A stretch of DNA of 64,000 bases from Bacteroidaceae bacterium (GCA_017451695.1 JAFTNW010000009.1:53689-117688); one strand, 5' to 3'. Counted from the stretch's first letter, positions 8,901-16,324 are shown. A program made the numbers and translations. The notes: a model not told the origin generated them from the sequence alone.

Positions 8901-9159
8901 AATGTGGCCCGACGAGAACCCCGATGCCGAGAATAATGTATTGCAGATGATTGCCGAGCACCGTTTCGACCTTATTATAAATATCCCCAAGAACCACACC
9001 AAACGTGAACTTACCAACGGATATAGAATACGTCGTGCGGCAATCGATCATAACATCCCTCTTATTACCAATGCGCGTCTGGCAAGTGCCTTTATCCGTG
9101 CATTCTGCAAGATGAATGTAAACGAGTTGCCGGTTAAGAGCTGGGATGAATACAAGTAA
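5938..9159 (+). CDS. carB: Carbamoyl-phosphate synthase large chain
   Basis: 1073 aa, the usual full length. There are two homologous ATP-grasp halves: the first opens with L-G-S-G-A-L-R-I-G-Q-A-G-E-F-D-Y-S-G-S-Q, the second with L-G-S-G-A-Y-R-I-G-S-S-V-E-F-D-W. Each half carries the G-G-Q motif and the ATP-grasp signature. A C-terminal MGS-like allosteric domain begins near residue 940. The enzyme makes carbamoyl phosphate for pyrimidines and arginine from ammonia supplied by the small subunit CarA. No carA lies beside it; the gene upstream is the purF-like amidotransferase. The ATG is preceded by AAAAGGA, a possible weak ribosome-binding site. Confidence 0.97.
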   Translation: MKEKLKKVLLLGSGALRIGQAGEFDYSGSQALKALREEGIQSVLINPNVATIQTSEGIADKVYFLPVDVHNVEEIIKKERPDGILLAFGGQTALNCGTELYQKGILEKYGVKVLGTSVEAIMYTEDRDLFVKKLDEIPMKTPVSQAVESMEDALKAAHEIGFPVMVRSAYALGGLGSGICRDEESFVKLAESAFTFSNQILVEESLKGWKEIEFEVIRDANDHCFTVASMENFDPLGIHTGESIVVAPTCSLSEEQVKFMQEISVKAIRHLGIVGECNIQYAFNAETNDYRVIEVNARLSRSSALASKATGYPLAFVAAKIALGYTLDQIGEMGTPNSAYKAPDLDYLICKIPRWDLTKFAGVSRQIGSSMKSVGEIMSIGRSFEEVIQKGLRMIGQGMHGFVGNEHTHFDNLDEELANPTDMRIFSIASALEEGYTVERICELTKIDPWFIGKLKNIVDYKAVLMGYNSLEELPEDVLRQAKVLGFSDFQIARFVLKDEKNMETGNLAVRARRKELGVLPAVKRINTVASEHPELTNYLYMTYGANGYDVNYYKTDKAVVVLGSGAYRIGSSVEFDWCSVNAVQTARKLGYKSIMINYNPETVSTDYDMCDRLYFDELSLERVLDVIDLEQPGGVIVSVGGQIPNNLAMKLHRQSVPILGTSPLSIDRAENRHKFSAMLDQLGIDQPAWKELTSIEDMEEFVNKVGYPVLVRPSYVLSGAAMNVCYNEEELREFLKMAAEVSKEFPVVVSQFMIDTKEIEFDAVAQNGEVVEYAISEHVEFAGVHSGDATLVFPAQKIYFETARRIKKISRRIAKELNISGPFNIQFLAKNNEVKVIECNLRASRSFPFVSKILKRNFIETATRIMLGAPYSRPDKSAFDIDWIGVKASQFSFSRLHKADPVLGVDMSSTGEVGCIGDDFEEALLNAMIAVGYNVPEKNVMVSSGASKSKVDLLESTAILAQKGYNIFATSGTAKFLNENGINATPVMWPDENPDAENNVLQMIAEHRFDLIINIPKNHTKRELTNGYRIRRAAIDHNIPLITNARLASAFIRAFCKMNVNELPVKSWDEYK

Positions 9160-9174
9160 TGAATAGTAACCAAT

Positions 9175-9218
9175 ATTAAAATAACTCCGGTTGCCATGGC
9201 AACCGGAGTTATTTTAAT
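9175..9218. terminator. Perfect 44-bp palindromic terminator after carB
   Basis: A perfect inverted repeat centred on CCATGG (9196/9197) with the core AACTCCGGTTGCC. The flanks are A-rich on the left and T-rich on the right, so it can terminate in either direction. It ends the purF-like/carB operon. Confidence 0.75.
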
Positions 9219-9274
9219 AGAACAAATATCCTATGATGTTTGTTATATTTGCTAAATGTCAAAAATAAACAATT

Positions 9275-9454
9275 ATGAAAAAGAACTACATTAAAGCTAC
9301 AGTGTCGGTAGTTGATATTATTCCGTGCAATATAATTGCAGGATCTATCAATGAAAGGCCCGGCTCATGGAACGAAGTCTATGGAAAGGAAAATACGGGG
9401 AGCAATGCTGCCATTCAGAAAAATGGCGAGTGGGGCAATCTGTGGAATAAATAG
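9275..9454 (+). CDS. Small hypothetical protein (59 aa)
   Basis: ATG 9275 to TAG 9454. The protein begins M-K-K-N-Y-I-K-A-T-V-S-V-V-D-I-I, continues with a G-S-I segment and a Gly/Asn-rich half, and ends W-G-N-L-W-N-K. It has its own -7-like box TATATTTG (9244-9251) and its own terminator (9469-9494), so it forms a monocistronic unit. The plan (M-K-K-x-Y, a beta-like V-V-x-I stretch, then G-S and a polar tail) resembles the many small Bacteroidales proteins of unknown role. There is no signal peptide and no domain that I recognise. No function is proposed. Confidence 0.6.
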   Translation: MKKNYIKATVSVVDIIPCNIIAGSINERPGSWNEVYGKENTGSNAAIQKNGEWGNLWNK

Positions 9455-9468
9455 AATTCAACATGGCC

Positions 9469-9494
9469 AAACCACAAGATGTTGTGGTTTTTTT
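9469..9494 (+). terminator. Terminator of the 59-aa protein gene
   Basis: The stem AAACCACAA / TTGTGGTTT with a 4-nt loop runs directly into a T tract. Confidence 0.75.
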
Positions 9495-9516
9495 ATGCAA
9501 AAAAACAGCCGAACTG

Positions 9517-9547
9517 TTGCATAGTTAAAAATATCTTCTTACCTTTG
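9517..9547 (+). promoter_or_regulatory. Promoter of tRNA-His
   Basis: TTGC (9517-9520), 19-bp spacer, TACCTTTG (9540-9547). The tRNA starts about 32 bp downstream of the -7 box. Confidence 0.7.
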
Positions 9548-9578
9548 CAACGCTTTAAGGGAAACCGCAAAGTTGAAT

Positions 9579-9653
9579 GGTGGTTATAGTTCAGCTGGTT
9601 AGAATGTCGGATTGTGGTTCCGAAGGTCGTGGGTTCGAGTCCCACTATCCACC
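9579..9653 (+). tRNA. tRNA-His, anticodon GTG
   Basis: A cloverleaf with anticodon stem TCGGA/TCCGA around the loop TTGTGGT (anticodon GTG) and T arm GTGGG-TTCGAGT-CCCAC. The extra 5' G (9579) faces discriminator C73 (9653), the identity mark of tRNA-His. The acceptor stem GTGGTTA/TATCCAC contains one T-T mismatch at pair 5-68. CCA is not fully encoded. Confidence 0.95.
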
Positions 9654-9658
9654 CAAGG

Positions 9659-9686
9659 GAGAGAAGTTAACGCTTCTCTCTTTTTT
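9659..9686 (+). terminator. Terminator of tRNA-His
   Basis: An 8-bp stem GAGAGAAG/CTTCTCTC with a 6-nt loop, followed by six T. Confidence 0.85.
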
Positions 9687-9700
9687 GTTTATATTTTTTA

Positions 9701-9731
9701 TTGCTTTCTTCTGTTTTTTACCTTATTTTCG
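9701..9731 (+). promoter_or_regulatory. Promoter of the TonB-C domain protein gene
   Basis: TTGC (9701-9704), 19-bp spacer, TATTTTCG (9724-9731), then 18 bp to the ATG at 9750. Confidence 0.55.
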
Positions 9732-9749
9732 CAAATAAAACCAAAGACC

Positions 9750-10238
9750 ATGATACAACGAATATTTTTAATACTCATCTTGTTGCTTTCTGTCTCTTTT
9801 AGCCTCATGGCGCAGTCCTCGAGAAAGAAGAAAGACGATGTTATAGTGATGCCGCAATATCCCGGCGGGCATGAAAAAATGATTGAATATCTGTTTGTTG
9901 AGACAAACTACCCCGATGAAGCATACGAAAAATACGAGACAGGCGAGGTGCTTGTGGGGTTTACCGTGGAGGCCGATGGCCATATTTCCATGGCGCAGGT
10001 GCTTAAAGGTGTTTCTCCATCACTTGATGCCGAGGCGGTACGCGTGGTAAAGAGCATGCCCAAATGGATTCCCGGCACACGAAACGGCAGGCCTGTACGT
10101 GCGGAACTTTCTATTCCCATCAATTTCAAATTAATACAAAAAAATCACTATTATAATGCCAAAGCAAAGGAGAATGGTATTACAAAGATGAAGGAGCGCG
10201 AGAAACGCCGCGAAGCAAAATGGTGGTATGGGGAATAA
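9750..10238 (+). CDS. Secreted TonB C-terminal domain protein
   Basis: 162 aa from ATG 9750. The frame is open further upstream, but that part overlaps tRNA-His and its terminator. A signal peptide (residues 1-20, ending S-L-M-A-Q) is followed by a TonB-C fold: Y-P-G-G-H-E-K-M at about residues 33-40, G-E-V-L-V-G-F-T-V-E-A-D-G, and the W-I-P-G-x-R-N-G-R-P-V-R motif. The tail is rich in Lys and Arg. TonB-C domains contact outer-membrane transporters. Here there is no long membrane anchor or Pro-rich spacer, so this is probably a free periplasmic TonB-like protein rather than a full energy transducer. The stop overlaps the region just before the aminopeptidase gene. Confidence 0.85.
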   Translation: MIQRIFLILILLLSVSFSLMAQSSRKKKDDVIVMPQYPGGHEKMIEYLFVETNYPDEAYEKYETGEVLVGFTVEADGHISMAQVLKGVSPSLDAEAVRVVKSMPKWIPGTRNGRPVRAELSIPINFKLIQKNHYYNAKAKENGITKMKEREKRREAKWWYGE

Positions 10239-10252
10239 AAGGTAGCGAAATT

Positions 10253-12037
10253 ATGAATATAACGCAGATTCCCGCGCGCATAGAAGCATTGCGCGGTTAT
10301 ATGAGAGAGAACAGCCTCGCGGCCTTCATTGTGGTAAGCAGCGATTCGCATAGCAGCGAGTATGTGGCCGACTGCTGGAAATCGCGTGAATGGCTTTCGG
10401 GCTTCGATGGCTCTGCCGGCACGGCTGTTGTAACACTTGATGATGCCCGCCTGTGGACCGATTCGCGCTATTGGCTTGCAGCCGAGAAATCGTTGGCAGG
10501 TACCGGCTTTTCGTTAATGAAAGATGGTGCTAACGATACTCCTTCTATAACCGAATGGCTCTGTTCCGTGTTGGAGCAGGGTGGTGTGATAGGTGTGGAT
10601 GGCACGGTATGTTCCATAGCCGAAACAAAGGATTGGGCCGCCGAGCTTTCAACCCACGGTCTGCACCTCGATGCATCTCATACACCATTTGATGTAATAT
10701 GGCAGGGCCGTCCTTCCATTCCCACAGACAAGGCTGTGATTATGCCTCTTGAAACAGCAGGTGAGAGTGTGTTGTCTAAATTATGTTGTTTGCGTGAGTT
10801 ACTTGCCGATAAAGGTGCAGCCGGTATGCTTGTAACTATGCTCGACGAGGTGGCATGGCTCACCAATCTGCGAGGCAATGATGTTGCCTACAATCCTGTT
10901 GTTGTATCATATATGCTTGTAACTGCAACCGATGCAACACTTTTTATCCTTCCCCAGAAATTGACTCCGGCTGTGGTGGCGCATCTAGCCGAATCCAATA
11001 TTACGACTGCCGATTATAACGATGTTTGGGCTGCTCTGGCTGCATATAGCGGTGATACGATATTGCTGCAACCCACACGTTGCAATCGGGCGGTGATAGA
11101 GTATCTGAATCCCGCATGCCGGCCAATATTTGCCGATTCGCCTGTAGCCATAATGAAGGCGGTTAAGAACGATGTGGAGATTTCCGGTTTCAAAAAAGCC
11201 ATGCTTGCCGAGGGCGTTGCCATGGTGAAACTGCTCCATTGGCTTAAACCGGCGGTGGAGCGTGGCGGTGTTACCGAGCTTGATGTAGATAAACAACTGA
11301 CAAAATTCCGTAGCGAAAACAGCTGTTTCACAGGCCTCAGTTTTGCCACCATAGCCGCCTATGGCCCCAATGCTGCCATAGTGCATTACGAGCCCACCGA
11401 GAAGGATAACGCCTTGTTGCAACTCCGTGGATTCCTGTTGCTTGATTGCGGTGGCCAATACACTTGTGGAACAACCGACATTACCCGTACCATTCCTCTC
11501 GGCCCGTTGAGCGAGGAGGAACGTCGTAGCTACACACTTGTGTTGCGCGGGCACATTTCGCTTGCTATGGCAAAATTTCCATTGGGCACTTGTGGTACAC
11601 AACTCGATGTGCTCGCCCGCCAATGGTTGTGGCAAGAGGGCGAGAACTATCTGCACGGCACAGGGCACGGAGTGGGGCACTTCCTGAATGTCCATGAGGG
11701 CCCTCACCAGATACGCATGAACAATATGCCTGCACCATTGCTTCCGGGTGTAACCGTCACCAACGAGCCGGGCCTTTACAAGGCGGGGCGTTACGGAATA
11801 CGCATTGAGAATACAATGCTTGTGAAACAGCACACAGAAACAGAGTTCGGCATATTCTGCGCAATGGAACCACTCACTCTTTGCCCCATAGACACCACAG
11901 CCATTATCCCCTCTCTGTTGGGTGCCGATGCTATTGCCTATCTCAATGAATACCACAGAAATGTATATGATACCCTTGCACCACATTTGAGTGGAGAGTG
12001 TTTGGAGTTTCTCAAGGAGGCTTGCAAGCCAATATAA
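10253..12037 (+). CDS. pepP: Xaa-Pro aminopeptidase (aminopeptidase P, M24B)
   Basis: 594 aa from ATG 10253. An in-frame ATG at 10220 lies inside the preceding gene. Two creatinase N-terminal domains precede a pita-bread M24 domain. Metal-ligand regions can be read as D-C-G-G-Q-Y and T-T-D-I-T-R-T, then G-T-G-H-G-V-G-H, N-E-P-G-L-Y and a final A-M-E-P-L-T-L. The enzyme removes an N-terminal residue before proline with two divalent metal ions and acts in the cytoplasm. The length fits the three-domain form found in Bacteroidetes and eukaryotes. The GDPD lipoprotein gene starts 1 bp after the stop, so the two are co-transcribed. Confidence 0.93.
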   Translation: MNITQIPARIEALRGYMRENSLAAFIVVSSDSHSSEYVADCWKSREWLSGFDGSAGTAVVTLDDARLWTDSRYWLAAEKSLAGTGFSLMKDGANDTPSITEWLCSVLEQGGVIGVDGTVCSIAETKDWAAELSTHGLHLDASHTPFDVIWQGRPSIPTDKAVIMPLETAGESVLSKLCCLRELLADKGAAGMLVTMLDEVAWLTNLRGNDVAYNPVVVSYMLVTATDATLFILPQKLTPAVVAHLAESNITTADYNDVWAALAAYSGDTILLQPTRCNRAVIEYLNPACRPIFADSPVAIMKAVKNDVEISGFKKAMLAEGVAMVKLLHWLKPAVERGGVTELDVDKQLTKFRSENSCFTGLSFATIAAYGPNAAIVHYEPTEKDNALLQLRGFLLLDCGGQYTCGTTDITRTIPLGPLSEEERRSYTLVLRGHISLAMAKFPLGTCGTQLDVLARQWLWQEGENYLHGTGHGVGHFLNVHEGPHQIRMNNMPAPLLPGVTVTNEPGLYKAGRYGIRIENTMLVKQHTETEFGIFCAMEPLTLCPIDTTAIIPSLLGADAIAYLNEYHRNVYDTLAPHLSGECLEFLKEACKPI

Positions 12038-12038
12038 A

Positions 12039-12806
12039 ATGAAACAAATTTCATTTATACTTCTAACAATCTTCCTCGTTGCATGTGGCAACAAGGTGAC
12101 GCAATCCCCCGTGGAACTGATAGCTCATGCAGGGGGCGATGTTGGTGTGCAGTATAGTAATTCGCGAGAGGCTCTTGAAAAATCCATTGCCGATGGTTTC
12201 CGTTATATAGAATTCGACTTGCTTTATACAGCCGACAGTATTCTGGTTGCCGCGCACGATTGGGAGCAGTTCAATAAATTCACAGGTTTTGAGCACAAGG
12301 GCGACACGGCCCCCACGTTTGCCGATTTTTCATCGCGTCGCATCAATGGAAAATACACGCCATTGTCGGCAGCCGATATAAATACAATTTTTGAGAAAGA
12401 CACTACAATATATCTTGTAACCGATAAGATATCCTCGCCTGTGCTCCTCGCTAAGAATTTTCCTCGCTTAAAGGAACGTATGGTGGTTGAGGCGTTCAGT
12501 TACAATGATTATGAGGCGTTGCGCCGCGAAGGGTATCATCGTGTTCTCTATTCGTGTATGGCAACCGATTTAACCGCATCCATTGTAAAGCACATGCTTT
12601 TGCATGCTCTTTTCAGCGGTCCCAAAATTGAATGGATAACAATGTATGTGAGTGCGCTCGATAATACGGCATTTCGCCTTGTGGATGCACTTGTGAATTT
12701 CAATTTAGCATTGTTTACCATAAACAATTATTCCGAAATTCCGCGTGATAAATTCAGTGATATAAATAAGGTGAAGATGATTTACACCGATAATTTGAAA
12801 CCATAA
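12039..12806 (+). CDS. Glycerophosphodiester phosphodiesterase-family lipoprotein
   Basis: 255 aa from ATG 12039, 1 bp after the pepP stop. A lipoprotein signal ends at L-V-A-C (Cys17 lipidated). The GDPD core is visible: A-H-A-G-G near residue 28, the S-N-S-R-E-A-L segment, E-F-D-L and A-A-H-D-W. These supply the catalytic His pair and the Glu/Asp metal ligands. The family hydrolyses glycerophosphodiesters to glycerol-3-phosphate and an alcohol; some members act on other phosphodiesters. The protein is likely on the periplasmic or outer face of a membrane. An earlier in-frame start lies within pepP and lacks a signal peptide. Confidence 0.85.
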   Translation: MKQISFILLTIFLVACGNKVTQSPVELIAHAGGDVGVQYSNSREALEKSIADGFRYIEFDLLYTADSILVAAHDWEQFNKFTGFEHKGDTAPTFADFSSRRINGKYTPLSAADINTIFEKDTTIYLVTDKISSPVLLAKNFPRLKERMVVEAFSYNDYEALRREGYHRVLYSCMATDLTASIVKHMLLHALFSGPKIEWITMYVSALDNTAFRLVDALVNFNLALFTINNYSEIPRDKFSDINKVKMIYTDNLKP

Positions 12807-12833
12807 AAAACAGCACTCCAGGTGCTGTTTTTT
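12805..12833. terminator. Bidirectional terminator between GDPD and FHA genes
   Basis: The stem CAGCAC/GTGCTG is flanked by A6 on the left and T6 on the right, between convergent genes. Confidence 0.8.
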
Positions 12834-12843
12834 ATCTGTGATA

Positions 12844-13335
12844 TTACTCCTCGTCGGGGGTATGCAGAATAAGTGTTGTTGCGCCAAGCGTTATTATTGC
12901 GCCTGCCTCTATGCGCAGTCTCTCTTTATTACCAAGAATACGGTTCATTACAAACGTTCCTGTAACGCTTTGGTTGTCGCGTATTGTGTAAATGAGCTCG
13001 TCGCCGTAACCGCGTTTCACATTTACTATGCAGTGGCGGCGGTCCATGCTGGGGTCGCTGGTTTCTATGGGCAGTGTAACCACGGTTCCCTTGTTATATC
13101 GTCCAATAAGGTTGTCGCCCTCCTGCAAAGGGAGTGTCTGCTTGAAACAGAAACGATTCTCAATAACTGTGAGGTATCCCAAATCCTCGGTCTCCACCTC
13201 TTCGTCGTCGCCTATGCGCACGGTGAAACTTTTGCGGCACTGCTCGCACTCAAATACAAGCGATTGCCCCACCTCGTATCCGCTTGCATCAAAGTCGATA
13301 GGGTGGTCGCACTTGGGGCAGATAATCTTTTTCAT
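12844..13335 (-). CDS. Zinc-ribbon FHA domain protein
   Basis: 163 aa. The N-terminus has a four-Cys zinc ribbon: C6-P-K-C9 and C30-E-Q-C33. A forkhead-associated domain follows (about residues 66-155) with I-G-R at 77-79, S-M-D-R-R-H at 96-101 and N-Q-S-V-T-G-T at 121-127. These are the positions that bind phosphothreonine in FHA domains, although the usual S-R-x-H core carries insertions here. The role is probably recognition of a phosphorylated partner in the cytoplasm; the kinase is not in the window. The ATG immediately follows the stop of the HU/SPOR gene with no gap, so the two are translated from one mRNA and probably act together. Confidence 0.88.
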   Translation of the reverse strand: MKKIICPKCDHPIDFDASGYEVGQSLVFECEQCRKSFTVRIGDDEEVETEDLGYLTVIENRFCFKQTLPLQEGDNLIGRYNKGTVVTLPIETSDPSMDRRHCIVNVKRGYGDELIYTIRDNQSVTGTFVMNRILGNKERLRIEAGAIITLGATTLILHTPDEE

Positions 13336-14364
13336 TTATTGGGCATTTGTTTGTAGAATCCACGCATCGGGGAAGGTGTTCTTTATCTCCTTTACCGCTT
13401 CCATGGCTGCTTTGTTGCTCTCGTACCCGCCAATGGAGATACGATGTCTTCCACCGCCTTTTACAACAGAGTAATTTGCTGTCATTTTTGCCGAAAGCTC
13501 CTCTATTGCAAGTTGCGCGTTGCTCTCGTTGGGTGAGCTTGCTACTATTATGTGATATACTTTCTTATTCTCAACGATTACCTCGGCAGGCTCTTCGCTT
13601 GTTGCAGGGGTTTCAATGGCTGTTTCAGTCGCTGCCACGGCTGTGGGTGCCACCTCATGCTTTTCTGCAACGGGTGTAGCCATATTGCCATTGGTGTCTA
13701 TGGGCATTATTTCGCAGTTCCCCTCCTCGTTTGCTACATGCTTGGGTGCGGGAGCACTTATCTGTTGCATGAGGGAGATCTGCTCGTTTGAAGCAAAACC
13801 GGTAAATGATGCCTGCATACTCTTTTTGTATGCACTGTCGCTCATGGGGGTAACAAAGATGAATGTGAGTATAATTGCTGCTGCAATGGCAATGTACTTG
13901 CCCAAGTCGCGGCGTTTTATTACAATGTGCTTATCCTCGCAATCGCGCAACAATGGGAATGCAAAGGGCTCGAAACCAAAATTTGCAGGGTCGTCAATGC
14001 CGTTGGAATCAACTTCAAACGATAATTCTCCCTTTATATTCATGTGGAAAGTTCCAAGCTCGCCAAAGCGTACAACGCTGTCGCGTGTAAGCGCGTCGTG
14101 CAAAATGCTTATATCGCTATTCATCTTTTTGCCGGCCTCTTCGTAGGTGAGCTGTTCGCGGTCTATGTACTCCGAGATTAGCAAAGCATCATCGGCCTTC
14201 ACCTGCGGGTTGAATCGCATGGTGCGATAGGGGGGCACAAAAACGCGCTCCTCTACGTTGTAGTGAGCAGGCAACTCCTCGGCCAGGAATGCACCCATTC
14301 CCGGTATAATTACGCAGTTGTGTCGCGCAACAAGGTACGATATGTATTTTATCAAATTTTCCAC
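13336..14364 (-). CDS. HU-CCDC81 and SPOR domain membrane protein
   Basis: 342 aa from a GTG start. Two tandem HU-like (CCDC81-type) DNA-binding modules fill about residues 1-120: first M-E-N-L-I-K-Y-I-S-Y-L-V with C-V-I-I-P-G-M-G-A-F, then the V-V-R-F-G-E-L-G-T-F-H segment. One membrane helix follows at about 156-172, then an Ala/Glu/Thr-rich linker, then a C-terminal SPOR domain (about 268-340) that would bind denuded septal peptidoglycan. The topology puts the HU part in the cytoplasm and SPOR in the periplasm. This family is known only by domain naming; a link between nucleoid and septum is inference. A reverse-strand promoter (TTGC, TATTTTTG at 14376-14369) would start transcription almost at the GTG, so the mRNA may be leaderless. 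Confidence 0.85.
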   Translation of the reverse strand: MENLIKYISYLVARHNCVIIPGMGAFLAEELPAHYNVEERVFVPPYRTMRFNPQVKADDALLISEYIDREQLTYEEAGKKMNSDISILHDALTRDSVVRFGELGTFHMNIKGELSFEVDSNGIDDPANFGFEPFAFPLLRDCEDKHIVIKRRDLGKYIAIAAAIILTFIFVTPMSDSAYKKSMQASFTGFASNEQISLMQQISAPAPKHVANEEGNCEIMPIDTNGNMATPVAEKHEVAPTAVAATETAIETPATSEEPAEVIVENKKVYHIIVASSPNESNAQLAIEELSAKMTANYSVVKGGGRHRISIGGYESNKAAMEAVKEIKNTFPDAWILQTNAQ

Positions 14365-14448
14365 GTAGCAAAAATAATAAAAAAAGCTCTTTCGGCAATA
14401 GCTTTATCAATAAAAATTATGTGATAATAACTCATTTAATCCGTTCCT

Positions 14449-14481
14449 TTTGAAAATGCTGATAAAAAAGCACTATCTTCG
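14449..14481 (+). promoter_or_regulatory. Promoter of the U32 protein gene
   Basis: TTTG (14449-14452), 21-bp spacer, TATCTTCG (14474-14481), 22 bp before the ATG at 14504. Confidence 0.55.
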
Positions 14482-14503
14482 CGGTGTCAAACAATGAGCA
14501 GAT

Positions 14504-16324
14504 ATGTCGCAACCTCGTAAAATAGAGCTATTGGCCCCGGCCCGCAATGTAGAAACCGCTATCGCTGCCATCGACAGCGGTGCCGATGCTGTGTATATAG
14601 GTGCACAGCAGTTTGGTGCTCGCCAGGCAGCCGGTAATAGTGTTGAGGATATTGCCCGCCTTGTGGATTATGCTCACATATTCGGTGTAAAGGTGTATGT
14701 TACGCTCAATACCATACTTACCGACGAGGAGATTGCCCCTGCCGAGAAACTGATAACCGAGCTTTATAATGCGGGTGTAGATGCTCTCATAGTGCAGGAT
14801 TTTGCAATAACCAAAATGAATATACCGCCCATTCAACTGCATTGCAGCACGCAGATGGATAATTGTACGGTGGAAAAGGCTCGTTTCCTTGCGCAAACAG
14901 GCTTTCCCCGTGTGGTATTAGCGCGTGAACTCTCGCTGCAACAAATAAAAGATATTCACACCGCAGTGCCCGATACGGAATTGGAGGTTTTTGTTCATGG
15001 TGCGCTCTGTGTAAGTTACAGCGGGCGTTGCTATGCATCGCAACACTGTTTCGGGCGTAGTGCCAACAGGGGCGCATGCGCGCAATTCTGTCGCCTCCCG
15101 TTTACCTTGGTCGATTCCGATGGCAATATCATAAAAAAGGAGAAGCATCTGCTATCGTTGAAAGATATGAACCGCAGCGCGATGCTCGAAGATATGCTCG
15201 ATGCCGGTGTTACATCGCTTAAAATCGAGGGCCGCCTCAAAGATAGTTCCTATGTAAAGAATATTACAGCCTATTATCGCCGTTGCCTCGATGATATTTT
15301 TGCCCGCCGCACATGTTATGAGCGTGCATCGTATGGCATGGTGGCACCACACTTTGAACCATCGCCCGCAAAGAGCTTTAATCGCGGCTTTACAAATTAT
15401 TTCCTTGATGGCAAGCGTGGCGACATAACCTCATTCGATACCCCCAAATCCATTGGAGAGTATGTGGGGCGTGTAAAGTTTGTGTCGCGTGGTTATTTTA
15501 CGGTTGTGGGTGGCACCTTCAATAATGGCGACGGTGCGTGCTTTATAGCACCCGATGGTAAGTTGCAGGGGTTTCATATAAACAAAGTAGAGGGTAACAG
15601 GGTGTTTCCGCAGAATATGCCGCAGATGCAGCCGGGAATGGCTCTGTACCGCAACTATGATTGCGAGTTTGAACGCATACTATCACGCCCCCTCGCACCA
15701 CGTCGCTTGTCCATTACTCTTGCATTTGCAGCCACGCCTGCCGGTTTTTCGCTCACAGCCACCACCGAGAACGGTATCACCTGCATGGTGGATGCCGCAA
15801 TAAAAAAAGAGGAGGCGCGCACCCCGCAAGAGGGCAATATACACGCTCAACTGAAAAAGTGGGGTAATACACCATTTGAGGTGGAATCCATAGCCATAGG
15901 GTATGGCGAAAATTGGTTTGTACCCTCGTCGCTACTCTCCGATATGCGCCGCCGTTTATGCGATAATCTTATAACCACTCTGCGTAGCACTCACAGGCGT
16001 GAAACCATGCAACCGATAACAAAAGTCCCTCTCATAAGCAAGTCGGTGGAATATATAGCCAATGTGTCCAACAGCCTTGCACGCGAGTTCTATTACGAAC
16101 GCGGTGCATCCTCTGTGGCTCCGGCTTACGAACTGCAACCATCGGAAGGCTCTCCCATAATGTATTGCAAGCATTGCTTAAAATATTCTATGGGCTGGTG
16201 CACAAAAACAGGTGAAAAATCTCCTTTTAAGGAACCTTATTATCTTGTTTCGGCCGATGGGCGTCGCTTCCGTCTCCATTTCAACTGCAAGGAGTGCCTT
16301 ATGACCGTTACAGCCGATAAATAA
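14504..16324 (+). CDS. U32 family protein (collagenase-like / RlhA-like)
   Basis: 606 aa. The N-terminal TIM-barrel-like U32 domain starts E-L-L-A-P-A-R-N, with the family pattern D-A-V-Y-I-G and Q-L-H-C-S-T-Q-M. The U32 signature region reads E-V-F-V-H-G-A-L-C-V-S-Y-S-G-R-C, followed by two more Cys in R-G-A-C-A-Q-F-C. These cysteines can hold an iron-sulfur cluster. A DUF3656-like C-terminal part follows, with more Cys near the end. The E. coli relative RlhA hydroxylates 23S rRNA C2501 and other relatives make tRNA ho5U; peptidase activity of the family is doubtful. I favour an RNA-modifying role without certainty on the substrate. Confidence 0.85.
   Translation: MSQPRKIELLAPARNVETAIAAIDSGADAVYIGAQQFGARQAAGNSVEDIARLVDYAHIFGVKVYVTLNTILTDEEIAPAEKLITELYNAGVDALIVQDFAITKMNIPPIQLHCSTQMDNCTVEKARFLAQTGFPRVVLARELSLQQIKDIHTAVPDTELEVFVHGALCVSYSGRCYASQHCFGRSANRGACAQFCRLPFTLVDSDGNIIKKEKHLLSLKDMNRSAMLEDMLDAGVTSLKIEGRLKDSSYVKNITAYYRRCLDDIFARRTCYERASYGMVAPHFEPSPAKSFNRGFTNYFLDGKRGDITSFDTPKSIGEYVGRVKFVSRGYFTVVGGTFNNGDGACFIAPDGKLQGFHINKVEGNRVFPQNMPQMQPGMALYRNYDCEFERILSRPLAPRRLSITLAFAATPAGFSLTATTENGITCMVDAAIKKEEARTPQEGNIHAQLKKWGNTPFEVESIAIGYGENWFVPSSLLSDMRRRLCDNLITTLRSTHRRETMQPITKVPLISKSVEYIANVSNSLAREFYYERGASSVAPAYELQPSEGSPIMYCKHCLKYSMGWCTKTGEKSPFKEPYYLVSADGRRFRLHFNCKECLMTVTADK

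Noticed and set aside
9612..9749. Upstream extension of the TonB-C protein frame
   Set aside because: It covers tRNA-His, its terminator and the gene's own promoter. The ATG at 9750 begins a signal peptide.
10985..12094. A 369-codon reverse-strand frame opposite pepP
   Set aside because: Antisense shadow of a clear M24 peptidase gene; the composition is not protein-like.
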